DNA of 64,000 bases from Acidobacteriota bacterium (GTDB lineage: Bacteria; Acidobacteriota; Blastocatellia; Pyrinomonadales; Pyrinomonadaceae). How positions within the stretch are numbered: the stretch's first letter is position 1; each line of letters begins with the position of its first letter. Shown in pieces: positions 1-8,650 of the stretch. Location of the stretch: contig JAOAPY010000055.1 in assembly GCA_025463135.1 (NCBI GenBank), positions 1 to 64,000 of the forward strand, in the 5' to 3' direction. A program made the translations under genes and the position numbers. The notes beneath the pieces were generated by a model that was not told where the DNA came from, made no database searches, and saw only the letters and a list, made by a program, of their open reading frames with translations.

Positions 1-662
1 GAACATTCCCGCTTGCTGAAGATCGTCTCCGCGCATTCGTTTCTGTTCTCCTGGTTGCGAGGTTCGACTACTCGCTACTATTACGTTGGTCCATGTAGCA
101 AGGTTACTTTTTCAGCAGCCTGCTAGGCGAGATCTTTGAGCGTGACGCTCGTAGCTATAAACATCCCGCTCCTATTGGAGCGATGACGACTGCAGCTGTT
201 GTACTTCCAAGTTGAATTCATTAATGATCAATTTCTCATTTGTCATCTAAAGATCACAGGCCCACTGGACCTTTAAACAATGCCTGCAATAGCGAATGAT
301 CAATGTCAAATGACAATTGGCAAATGATAGGTTCTCCAACTAAAGATTGATGCCTACCCCCATCTTACGGGTCATGACATGACTGCCGCTCACTGTTAAT
401 CTGCGCCGCGTTAGACGTCAGTTTCCCAGTTTCCGGGTTCGTTGATTCAAGGGTCCTGATTCCTACCTACTTGTTGCACAAGCGAAGACCCTGAGTTGGC
501 AGATTTGAACCCGGAACTGGGCTCACCCTGTAACAGCGCGGTAACCGCGCAAAAATACATTACGAGGATGTGGCGGTACTCATTGATGGAGCGAAGGGTT
601 TCTAAGCTTTCACAATTCGAATAATTGCGGCTTCATTCGAGAAGCGGCGCGGAGATCTGTTT
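1..662. other. Non-coding leader region upstream of the TonB receptor gene
   Basis: I see no convincing gene on either strand here. The stretch holds one REP-like unit (155-182) and an AT-rich patch at about 223-329 in which AATGATCAAT occurs twice (223-232 and 295-304), next to low-complexity CAAATGACA-type words. A purine-rich GGAG lies 8 bases before the receptor ATG at 663. A promoter for the receptor must lie in this region, but no -35/-10 pair stands out enough to call. Confidence 0.5.
155..182 (-). repeat. REP-like unit (GCTCC..GGAGC hairpin plus ATGTTTATAG tail)
   Basis: Read on the minus strand, this is a short hairpin of the form GCTCC-NNNN-GGAGC followed by a tail ending ATGTTTATAG. 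The same layout recurs at 5912-5938, 14562-14589, 14688-14717 and 30940-30966, always between genes. That makes it a dispersed repeat family rather than a gene-specific regulatory site. Confidence 0.6.
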
Positions 663-3662
663 ATGATGATTCGGAAAATGCTCTTGCTCTTATTGGTCGC
701 CATCGCGATCTTTGGTGGTTTGGCACCCAGGGCGTCGGCTCAGCAAAACACAACCGCGACCCTTAGCGGCGTGGTTAAGGATGCCAATGGAGCCCTCGTG
801 ACGGGAGCACAGGTGGCTGTGACTCAGAACTCGACCGGCATTCAGCGTGAAGCAGTCACCAACGGGGATGCGTTTTTTGTCATAACAAATCTGGCGGCGG
901 GGGTTTATGAATTAAAGGTCCGCGCTAAAGGATTTGCCGAGAAGTCGATTCCCAGCATTGCACTACAAGTGGGGCAGACCTTCCAACTGGAGGTACCGCT
1001 GGCAGTGACGGTGCAGGAAACTGTGACTTTGGACGACAGATTCAACTATGACCTCGTCAATAGATCGACAGCGGTCGTCGATGGCGTAATACGGAATTTT
1101 GAAATCGAAAACCTGCCGCTGAATGGTCGAAACTTTCTGGAGCTTGCACTACTCATCCCCGGAAACTCACCGGCGCCGAATTTCGATCCGACCAAAAGCA
1201 ACACGGTAGTCATTTCTTCCGCGGGACAGCTCGGTCGTGGCGGCAACATCACCGTAGACGGCGCCGATGACAACGACGACGTCGTGGGCGGGCAAGTTCA
1301 AAACATTTCGCAGGAAGCGGTGGAGGAGTTTCAAATTGCCACCAATCGCTTCTCTGCCCAGTTAGGCCGGTCTGGTTCCTCGGCAATCAACGTCGTAACC
1401 AAGGCGGGCTCGAACTTTTACCACGGGTCTGCGTCTTTTTATTTTCGCGATCGAGTGCTGCAGGGACTTCCCGCCACGTTTGATCGCAGCCTCGGTCAAG
1501 ACCCGCCTTTCGATCGCGAGCAGTACGCGTTTACATTTGGAGGACCCATTCGCAAAGATCACGCGTGGTTCTTTGGCTCGATCGAATATCGCAACCAGGA
1601 CGGCGCGGCGCTGGTAGGCTCGAGAGATCTGGCGACCCGGAGCATCAAGCGTACCTTTGCGGCCGCGCCGTTGAATGATCTTTTAAGTACCGAACGCGTA
1701 GACTGGCAGCCCACCGATCGCGATCACCTGTTCTTTCGTTATTCACTGCAACGCGAAGACGACGTTGCGCCGAGCACGCTCGACCGCGCCATTGGTTCCG
1801 CTTCCCAGCGACAGGCCGGCGCCAACAATACGCATTCCTTCCTCGCGAACTACACGCGCGTGTTGACTACGCGACAGGTGAATAGCTTTAACTTCAGTTA
1901 CAGCACATTCTTCAACGATATTGAGCCCGTTAGTCCCGGGCCGCAGCTTACCTTTCCCAGCATTCAGGATGGCGCATCGTTCCGCGTGCCCCAGGGAACG
2001 AAACAGCGTCGCCTGCAGTTGAGCGACACCTTTTCGATGGTTCGTGGCAATCACACTCTGAGTTTTGGCGGCGAGATCCAGCACGTCGCAGCGGACTTTG
2101 ATCTGCGCGTCTTTCAGACGGGTCGCATTGAAATGATTGAAGACTTTCCGGATTTCGATCGCAATGGCGACGGCAGAGTCGATGACAACGATCTGCTCTT
2201 TTCGGTCACTCTCCGCAGCGGTAAACCCGCGCAGCCTCTTCTTATTCCTAATGCGAACAGCAACTACCTGGCGGGTTTTGTTCAAGACGACTGGCGTGTT
2301 AGTTCGCACCTTAGTTTGAATCTGGGATTGAGGTACGAAGTTGACACTGACGTAAAAAATGTCAGCCGCACCAGCCAACTCAATCCGATAGTCCTGCCCT
2401 TTCTGCACGGCCAACGTCATCGGGACAGCAATAATTTTGGTCCACGGATTGGCTTTAACTATGCAAGCGGCGATGGACACATGAGCGTCCACGGCGGTTA
2501 TGGAATTTATTACGATCGCATAACCCTCGAGATTCAATCGTTGGAACGCGGATTGGACGGACGCGCACTGCCGATCGAAGTGAAAGCCGGGCCCGTGTTT
2601 TTTATTCCGCCCCAGTTCTTGTTTGATCCTGTCAATGGAAGATTTCCGCCGGGAGCGCCAACTTTGGCCAATCCGTTTTCAGGTTTTATCCTGACGGGCG
2701 CGGGCGCGGCGGGCATCAACATCATCGACAACAACATGCAGAATCCGATGGTGCAGCAGTTCAATATCGGATTTCAACGCGAGTTCGCGCATGACTATGT
2801 AGTACGAGCAGATTATCTCCACAACTTTGGGACGCATTTCATCATTGGTCGCACCATTGGCAGCGTGTTCAATCCCGTGGTTGGTGGTCCTGACTCAGTC
2901 ACAAATCTGGAGTCAAGCGTCAAGACAAAATATGACGGGTTACTACTGAGCGTTGAGAAACGGCTGGCCCATCATTATCAGTTTCGTGCTTCCTACACCT
3001 TGTCGAAAGCGTTCAACTACGCGAACGACGATCAAATTCCCTTTTCCAACGGTCCGCTGAATCCCAGCGATTTACAGTTGGAATATGGACCGACTCCAAA
3101 CGATCAGCGGCATCGTTTCACTTTCTCGGGTTACGTGGAGTTTCCCCACGGATTCCGCCTCGCTCCCATCCTAACGCTCGCTTCGGGAGTGCCGAGTGAT
3201 GTGCTTGTCCCGGGCGGCGGTCAAAGAATTCCCCAGCTGCAACGTAATGCCGGTGGCAGACTATTTCACACTGGGGCTGAATTGAACGCCTTTATCAAAC
3301 AGGTCAACGCAGCCGGGGGATTTGGCGGGCAGCCTTTGCCGCTGGTATCCGACAATGCCCGCTTTAGCGACAACTTTAATTCGTTTGACCTGCGTCTTTC
3401 CAGGATCTTTAGGATCGGCGAGCGCCTGAGGATTGAGCCGCTGGTTGAAGTTTTCAACCTCTTCAACGTTACGAATGTATTGGGAGTTTCGAAGTCAAAC
3501 TATGCGGGGTTCTCTAACGTGCTGGTGCGTGACAGCAACGACCCGAGCAGCAGCGAGTTTCTGCGCTCTTCAAGTTTCGGTCAACCCGTCACGACAGCCG
3601 GCGGAGTCTTTGGATCCGGCGGTCCACGAGCATTTCAATTTGCAGCGCGCCTTACGTTCTGA
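663..3662 (+). CDS. Oar-like TonB-dependent receptor with carboxypeptidase-regulatory N-domain
   Basis: This 999-residue outer-membrane protein starts with a signal peptide (residues 1-26, cut after ASA). A carboxypeptidase-regulatory-like domain follows (about 28-115, with TLSGVVKDANGALVTGA), then a plug-like region (about 130-240) and a long beta-barrel ending in the aromatic C-terminus FAARLTF. This is the Oar/CarboxypepD_reg TonB receptor architecture that is greatly expanded in Acidobacteriota. Substrates are usually unknown; uptake of oligosaccharides or peptides is typical. An extracellular loop near residue 497 carries a DRNGDGRVDDND EF-hand/dockerin-like calcium loop. The ATG at 663 is preceded by GGAG at 8 bases; the next codon is also ATG. 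It is divergent from the CRTAC1 genes downstream, and a repeat element separates them. Confidence 0.9.
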   Translation: MMIRKMLLLLLVAIAIFGGLAPRASAQQNTTATLSGVVKDANGALVTGAQVAVTQNSTGIQREAVTNGDAFFVITNLAAGVYELKVRAKGFAEKSIPSIALQVGQTFQLEVPLAVTVQETVTLDDRFNYDLVNRSTAVVDGVIRNFEIENLPLNGRNFLELALLIPGNSPAPNFDPTKSNTVVISSAGQLGRGGNITVDGADDNDDVVGGQVQNISQEAVEEFQIATNRFSAQLGRSGSSAINVVTKAGSNFYHGSASFYFRDRVLQGLPATFDRSLGQDPPFDREQYAFTFGGPIRKDHAWFFGSIEYRNQDGAALVGSRDLATRSIKRTFAAAPLNDLLSTERVDWQPTDRDHLFFRYSLQREDDVAPSTLDRAIGSASQRQAGANNTHSFLANYTRVLTTRQVNSFNFSYSTFFNDIEPVSPGPQLTFPSIQDGASFRVPQGTKQRRLQLSDTFSMVRGNHTLSFGGEIQHVAADFDLRVFQTGRIEMIEDFPDFDRNGDGRVDDNDLLFSVTLRSGKPAQPLLIPNANSNYLAGFVQDDWRVSSHLSLNLGLRYEVDTDVKNVSRTSQLNPIVLPFLHGQRHRDSNNFGPRIGFNYASGDGHMSVHGGYGIYYDRITLEIQSLERGLDGRALPIEVKAGPVFFIPPQFLFDPVNGRFPPGAPTLANPFSGFILTGAGAAGINIIDNNMQNPMVQQFNIGFQREFAHDYVVRADYLHNFGTHFIIGRTIGSVFNPVVGGPDSVTNLESSVKTKYDGLLLSVEKRLAHHYQFRASYTLSKAFNYANDDQIPFSNGPLNPSDLQLEYGPTPNDQRHRFTFSGYVEFPHGFRLAPILTLASGVPSDVLVPGGGQRIPQLQRNAGGRLFHTGAELNAFIKQVNAAGGFGGQPLPLVSDNARFSDNFNSFDLRLSRIFRIGERLRIEPLVEVFNLFNVTNVLGVSKSNYAGFSNVLVRDSNDPSSSEFLRSSSFGQPVTTAGGVFGSGGPRAFQFAARLTF

Positions 3663-3680
3663 AGGCACTAACTGATCGAT

Positions 3681-3866
3681 GCTAAACGAACCCATGAATG
3701 AAGGTCGCGGCCCGTTTTGGAGTGCGCTGACCTGTCAGCGCTTTGGCCGGTCGCGACTCGTCGCGGCGAACGGTTCACGAGAATCTACTGCAAGGGCAGG
3801 ACGGCAGGCCGCCTCAAGACCAAAGCGCTAACAGGTTAGCGCACTCCAAAGCAGGGTTCGTTTAGC
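3681..3866. repeat. MITE-like nested inverted-repeat element (186 bp)
   Basis: The element is bounded by a perfect 13-bp inverted repeat (3681-3693 GCTAAACGAACCC against 3854-3866). Inside, a 31-bp block at 3716-3746 pairs with 3820-3850 at 29 of 31 positions. Each 31-bp block is also a hairpin in itself: GCTGAC..GTCAGC on the left and GCTAAC..GTTAGC on the right, so both mismatches are compensated. No open frame inside looks like a gene. It lies between the convergent 3' ends of the TonB receptor and a CRTAC1 gene, and its right end touches the CRTAC1 stop codon. Confidence 0.8.
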
Positions 3867-5683
3867 TAGTGCGCGGTGGATTGCGGCGTGGGCGTGGGTG
3901 ATGGCGCCGGTTTGCTAAACACGATCGGTGTCGCGGTAATAATTCCCTTCCCTTCCTGGATCACAATTGATTGGTTCGCCTTAACGTCGGCAATGGTCTC
4001 CTTCACACCGCCCGGCCAGGTGATTTCCAAACTCAAAGCCCTGCCCTCCTCCGGAGCACCCAGGCCGAACACGAGCGGTAGTTCACTCTGCGAGCAATAG
4101 CTCGAACCTGTCTTGACCATGCTGAAAAGTTTACTCTTCGCAGTTTTCAAAGTGACCTTGGCGCCAATACCGTCGCGGTTCGCTTTGGTGCCGACCAACT
4201 TCACCCTGACCAGATCATTCTGATTGGCATTGTCGTTTCGCATTAGTCGGGCTGGTCCATTGTTCGATGTAATCAACAGATCAAGGTCGCCATCATTATC
4301 AAAGTCACCGTAGGCTGCACCGCGTCCAACAATGGCCCGTTGCAAAGCACGTCCAAGCCTGCCGGTCAGCTCTTCAAATTTCTTTTTGCCTTTGTTATGA
4401 AAAAGGTGTGGCGGTTGAGCGTACCTGACGTTCGGTTGGACCACGCTGATGTCATCGGAAACGTGGCCGTTCGCAGCAAACACATCGAGCAGCCCGTCGA
4501 GGTCGTAATCGAAGAAAAAAACCGCGAAGGTCAATGATTGCGCGGACAATTTACCAATCCCTGACTTGGGCGCTTCATCTGTGAACAGGCCTGACCCATC
4601 GTTTGAATATAGCGCCATGCTTTCGTTGGTGAAATTGCCGACGACGATGCCGGGCCGTCCGGACCCATCAAAGTCGCCCGCATCGACACCCATTCCAGCG
4701 CGCGCCGTCCCGGCCTCGCTGAAGGCCACGCCCGCCGTCACAGCTTCGTCCGTGAACGTCCCATTGCCGTTGTTCTTATAAAGCTTGTTGGGCTCTGTGT
4801 CGTTGGCCACGAAAAGATCCAGCCAGCCATCGCCGTTGTAATCGAGCAGAGCTACGCCCAGTGACTTACAGGTGGGATCGTTGAGACCCGCCTGTTGTGT
4901 GACGTTTGTAAAAGTGCCATTGCCCTTGTTGTGATAGAGCGTGGGGCTTTGGCCTTTGTACGATTGCGGTGTGCAGTAGGATTTGTTTTTCCCGTCGAGG
5001 GAACAGAACTGATCTTTTTCAACCGACCATTCAACGTAGTTCGCGACAAACAGGTCGAGCTTGCCGTCGTTGTCATAGTCGAACCAAACCGCGCTAGTCG
5101 AGAACCCCGGATCGCCAACGCCCGCCCTGGCGGTTACATCCACGAATTTGCCGCCTCCCAAATTGTGAAAAAGGTGGTTTGGTCCGACGCAGGTAACATA
5201 GATGTCTTCATTCCCGTCATTGTCATAATCGGCCGCGGCGACGCCGATGCCGTACATTTCCACCCCGAGACCGGCCTGGTGAGTAACATCCGTGAAGGTG
5301 CCGTCCTGGTTATTATGATAAAGCGCGAGCAAGGACTTCGGAGTTTTGCGTTCGGGCCATGCCGTGGAATTGACGATCAAAATGTCCTGCCAGCCATCGT
5401 TGTCGAAATCAAGGAAGGCACAGCCACCGCCAAGCGTTTCCGGCAAATACTTTTTTCCGAAGGCCCCGCTGTTATGCTTGAAGTGTATTCCCGCCGGCGC
5501 TGAGACATCAGTAAATTCGATCGCGCCTGATGGTCGTGGCACGCTCGGACTGGGAGACGGCGAAGGCAATTGATTTGCAACTTCGGCTTGCGGCGTGGCT
5601 GCTGGAGTTGCCGCCGGCTGTTTACAACCTGAGCACAAAATAAACAGGGCGAGTAGGCAATAGATGAATAGATGACGTGGCAT
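3866..5683 (-). CDS. CRTAC1-family lipoprotein (FG-GAP/VCBS propeller plus ASPIC/UnbV)
   Basis: This 605-residue exported protein begins with a signal ending in LFILCSGC, a plausible lipobox, followed by a Pro/Ser-rich linker (about 25-50). At least seven FG-GAP-type repeats of the DYDNDGxxDLFV kind form a predicted calcium-binding beta-propeller (about 55-480). An ASPIC/UnbV domain follows (about 490-570, with GLGAPEEG and ITWPGGVKE), and the tail is proline-rich. Such proteins are abundant in Acidobacteriota, but their biochemical role is not established. It is the last gene of a same-strand series with the RnfD-like and two other CRTAC1 genes, separated from them by 333 bases rich in REP units, so it may be transcribed alone. 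Confidence 0.85.
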   Translation of the reverse strand: MPRHLFIYCLLALFILCSGCKQPAATPAATPQAEVANQLPSPSPSPSVPRPSGAIEFTDVSAPAGIHFKHNSGAFGKKYLPETLGGGCAFLDFDNDGWQDILIVNSTAWPERKTPKSLLALYHNNQDGTFTDVTHQAGLGVEMYGIGVAAADYDNDGNEDIYVTCVGPNHLFHNLGGGKFVDVTARAGVGDPGFSTSAVWFDYDNDGKLDLFVANYVEWSVEKDQFCSLDGKNKSYCTPQSYKGQSPTLYHNKGNGTFTNVTQQAGLNDPTCKSLGVALLDYNGDGWLDLFVANDTEPNKLYKNNGNGTFTDEAVTAGVAFSEAGTARAGMGVDAGDFDGSGRPGIVVGNFTNESMALYSNDGSGLFTDEAPKSGIGKLSAQSLTFAVFFFDYDLDGLLDVFAANGHVSDDISVVQPNVRYAQPPHLFHNKGKKKFEELTGRLGRALQRAIVGRGAAYGDFDNDGDLDLLITSNNGPARLMRNDNANQNDLVRVKLVGTKANRDGIGAKVTLKTAKSKLFSMVKTGSSYCSQSELPLVFGLGAPEEGRALSLEITWPGGVKETIADVKANQSIVIQEGKGIITATPIVFSKPAPSPTPTPQSTAH

Positions 5684-6016
5684 TAATATTGAATTTTCTC
5701 CATTGCGATTGTGACCAATAATCGCTGAGTTGGCACCATCGGCGATCAGCTAATTGAAAATGTGCTCGACCCGGGCTTCAGTTCCCGTAGGGACGAAATA
5801 TTTATTGAACCAGCAGCCCACAGAACCTGACAGCTCCGAAGGAGCGAATGTCGGGTAAATTGGGTCACCTTGGGCTCCTCCGAAGCGAGGAGCTTATTTG
5901 GGATTCTGCTTCTATAAACATTGCGTCCCTCTGGGACTCAAAAACCCAAACTGGAACAAACCGGCCGCTATTGTTACGGGCAATTTTAGATACGCAACTT
6001 GCTTTTGCTGCAGCCC
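5684..6016. repeat. Gene-free stretch with several REP-like hairpin units
   Basis: No gene is visible in these 333 bases. They hold at least four short hairpin units. One at 5781-5805 has GTTCCCGTAGGGAC followed by GAAATATTTAT. One at 5831-5850 has GCTCC..GGAGCGAATG. One at about 5871-5891 has GCTCC..GAGGAGC. A minus-strand unit at 5912-5938 has the TATAAACAT tail. They belong to the dispersed family also seen at 155-182, 14562-14717 and 30940-30966. The upstream signals of the CRTAC1 gene starting at 5683 should lie here. Confidence 0.6.
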
Positions 6017-6859
6017 TCACGCCGTCTCCGTAGTGCCAATCCTTCTCCGCGAATCCAGCCAGATTTCGATCAGATTGGCAGCTGGTCCAACGAAGAAAAG
6101 CGCAAAGATTGGCGCATAGACGACCTGGTCCAATCTCAGAATAAATTCAGCCGCGGCCACACAGAAGGCAACCACGCATTGGCCCATCTTCGTGCGCACA
6201 GTTGTCTTCGGATCAGTAATCATAAAGAAGACAAAGAGCTGATACATGGGGCCGGTAATCGGGGCCACCTCTGCCTGCCACGGGTCACCGGTAATCCAGC
6301 TGCGCAGAAACGCAAACAGAAAAAATGAAACAACATAGGTGGCGCTGATATGAAAACGGCGCGCGCGCCAAATAATGATTGAGCCGAGCGTCCAGATGAC
6401 TACGATCGGCAACAGGTTGTTGCCCCATTGAATGCTGAGCACGGCCATAATCTCCGGCGCCAGCAACAGCAACACCGCGATGCCAAAGTTCGACGGATTC
6501 CAAATGTGCCGCCCCTTCACCCGCAACACGTACTTCGACATGATCGAGATCACGCTGCAGAGGGCGTAAGGCCAATAAGCCGGGGAACGGACCAGAATAC
6601 CCACACTAATTCCAGTGATGTATGCACTGGCGAGATTCAGCCATTTGCCGAAAAACATGCGACCGAGTATCAATTCGGTGATAATGGCGGCTGCGATCGC
6701 CAGCGCGGTTTTCTTGTAGCTTTCGAGGATGCCGTAGGAAAGGTGACCAACCAGCAGGATGCAGGTAATAAACAGAGGCGCAACGTAACGATTGTCGAAA
6801 CGCATCCGGCGAGGTCCGGCGGTCTCGAGCGGCGGTGTCATGACTGAAGACTGACTCAT
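6017..6859 (-). CDS. RnfD/NqrB-like integral membrane protein
   Basis: This 280-residue protein has about eight to ten hydrophobic segments. Two signatures resemble the NQR2/RnfD family: GRHIWNPSNFGIAVLL (about residues 115-130), comparable to the family's NPxNPA(M)VG segment, and FFMITDPKTT (about 215-225), comparable to FxATDPV. I do not see the S(T)GAT sequence that carries covalent FMN in canonical NqrB and RnfD, so covalent flavinylation is doubtful. No other rnf or nqr subunits are nearby. Its start overlaps the stop of the upstream CRTAC1 gene by four bases (ATGA), so translation is probably coupled. A role in electron transfer is inferred from family resemblance only. Confidence 0.72.
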   Translation of the reverse strand: MSQSSVMTPPLETAGPRRMRFDNRYVAPLFITCILLVGHLSYGILESYKKTALAIAAAIITELILGRMFFGKWLNLASAYITGISVGILVRSPAYWPYALCSVISIMSKYVLRVKGRHIWNPSNFGIAVLLLLAPEIMAVLSIQWGNNLLPIVVIWTLGSIIIWRARRFHISATYVVSFFLFAFLRSWITGDPWQAEVAPITGPMYQLFVFFMITDPKTTVRTKMGQCVVAFCVAAAEFILRLDQVVYAPIFALFFVGPAANLIEIWLDSRRRIGTTETA

Positions 6860-8649
6860 GCAGGCTCCTTAACCTTATTGATTTGGCCGGGCAGCGGATG
6901 GTCGATGTTCTGAGTTTTCCCCGACGGCCAACGAATCACAGCCTTCTCCACTTGGGTGTTCTTACCCAACCCGAAATGCAGCCGTCTTTGATTCTCAGCG
7001 CAGAAGCCGCTACCGCCGGAGACTGTCTGCGCTTGCTGCCGGCCATTCCAGAATAACCTGACTTCAGCGCCCAGCGCGCTGCGGTTACTGGCGGTGCCTT
7101 CGAGCTCAAAGTCGATCCAGTTGTTCTCCGGCGTCACAATATTCTTGTAGATCAGGACCGGACCGCGCTGGTTGGTGACGATCACGTCCAGCACGCCGCG
7201 ATTCCAAAGATCGGCGAAAGCTACCGAGCGTCCGTCGAAAGTGTCGGTCACGCCGACGGACCGGGCCACGTCTAGAAACTTGCCGGCCCCGTCATTAATC
7301 CAAACCCGCTTTTGCTGGTAGCCGGAAAGACTCCGTCCTTCCATCGCCGGCCAGTTCGCGGCATCTCCGATAATCGCGCTGTTGCCTCCCGCGACTTTGG
7401 AAAAGTCGTACCAGTAACTTTTTTCCCGATCTGCTGAGACATAGCCGTTGGTCAAATACAGATCAAGGTTGCCGTCATTATTCAGATCGCCGAACTGCAT
7501 TCCCCAACTCCAGCCGCCCATTTCGACGCCCAACTCTCGGGCCAGGTTTTCGTAACGCAGAGAGTCCCCTGACGTGCCTTCTTTGGGCACCCAAAGGTTG
7601 TTGCCCTGAATCAGCACGCCATCTTCGGAGATGTTGGAGACATAGATCGAGTATTCACCCTGGTTGAAAATGTCACCGAAGGCTGCGGCCATCCCGCTCT
7701 TGGGCGCGAAACCGACGCCTGTCTCCTGGCCAACCTCGCGAAACTGTTTACCATTATTGAAATACAGTTCCGAAACGCCATAGTCGTTTGCGATGAACAA
7801 GTCCTGATGGCCGGCGTGGCCCAGGTCGACAGCCGCGACCGCCAGCGCCCAACGCCGGCTGTCGATTCCCATTTTCGCGCTTACTTCTTCAAACTTTCCA
7901 GCGCCGAGGTTGTGATAAAGGTACTTGCGTCCGCCGTTCTTTGCGTACTCAAAACTCTCCGGCATCATGCGCGTCGTTTTCAAATGCCAAAGATCAATAT
8001 CTTCGGAATAGTAGCCGCCGACAAATAGATCCAAGAGACCATCGCGATCATAGTCAAACCAGATCGCCGTGTTGGCATTTATCCAGGGAGCCAATCCGGC
8101 TTGCTCGGTGACGCGAGTGAAATGGCGGCCACCTTCATTCCGAAACAGCTCCGGACGCCCCCATTTGTAAATGAACAGATCTTCGAAGCCGTCGTTGTCG
8201 TAATCTCCCCAGACAGCACCCATCGACACACCCGTTCCCTGCTGATTGACATCAGCGATACCCAACTCCGCCGCGACATCCCGAAAGGTGCCGTCGCCCA
8301 TGTTTCGATACAAGCAGTTCCGGCTGCCTTCCCCGCTGTTGGTCAAATAGATGTCCTGCCAACCGTCTCGATCAAAATCTACAACTGAAGCGCCCGCGCC
8401 CATCGAGGCCACCTGCGGCATGATGTGATCCAGTTTATGGTCCAAGGTCGGCGCCTGGTGAATAAAACTTATGCCCGAGGCCTGGGCGACCTCCTGAAAA
8501 TGAAAGCCGTAGCGGACCAATGCCTGACTGGCGTCCTTTGCTTTGCCAGCTTCACGCCGCGCCGCCAGACGTTTGAGCAATAGTGGCGTGGCCAGCAGCC
8601 CAATGAAAATAACGGCAAGCAGAATTTTTGCTGGACGAGCTAATGCCAT
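6856..8649 (-). CDS. CRTAC1-family protein with N-terminal membrane anchor
   Basis: This 597-residue protein has an uncleaved-looking N-terminal hydrophobic segment (about residues 8-25, ILLAVIFIGLLATPLLL). Repeated FG-GAP/VCBS blades follow (DFDRDGWQDIYLTN, DYDNDGFEDLFIY, DYDRDGLLDLFVGG, DLNNDGNLDLYLTNG). The C-terminus is an ASPIC/UnbV domain (about 510-590, with LHFGLGKNTQVE and IRWPSGKTQ). It sits between the giant TPR-CRTAC1 gene (one base apart) and the RnfD-like gene (ATGA overlap), so the three genes are almost certainly one transcript. It differs from the CRTAC1 lipoprotein at 3866 in having a membrane anchor rather than a lipobox. Its biochemical function is unknown. Confidence 0.85.
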   Translation of the reverse strand: MALARPAKILLAVIFIGLLATPLLLKRLAARREAGKAKDASQALVRYGFHFQEVAQASGISFIHQAPTLDHKLDHIMPQVASMGAGASVVDFDRDGWQDIYLTNSGEGSRNCLYRNMGDGTFRDVAAELGIADVNQQGTGVSMGAVWGDYDNDGFEDLFIYKWGRPELFRNEGGRHFTRVTEQAGLAPWINANTAIWFDYDRDGLLDLFVGGYYSEDIDLWHLKTTRMMPESFEYAKNGGRKYLYHNLGAGKFEEVSAKMGIDSRRWALAVAAVDLGHAGHQDLFIANDYGVSELYFNNGKQFREVGQETGVGFAPKSGMAAAFGDIFNQGEYSIYVSNISEDGVLIQGNNLWVPKEGTSGDSLRYENLARELGVEMGGWSWGMQFGDLNNDGNLDLYLTNGYVSADREKSYWYDFSKVAGGNSAIIGDAANWPAMEGRSLSGYQQKRVWINDGAGKFLDVARSVGVTDTFDGRSVAFADLWNRGVLDVIVTNQRGPVLIYKNIVTPENNWIDFELEGTASNRSALGAEVRLFWNGRQQAQTVSGGSGFCAENQRRLHFGLGKNTQVEKAVIRWPSGKTQNIDHPLPGQINKVKEPA

Positions 8650-8650
8650 T

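Noticed and set aside
1743-2537. Long minus-strand open frame inside the TonB receptor gene
   Set aside because: It lies entirely antisense to a clear coding region and has no domain motifs; it reflects codon composition.
4895-5503. Plus-strand open frame of about 200 codons in the CRTAC1 gene
   Set aside because: The opposite strand encodes repeated FG-GAP blades, and this frame mirrors those repeats with no recognisable protein features.
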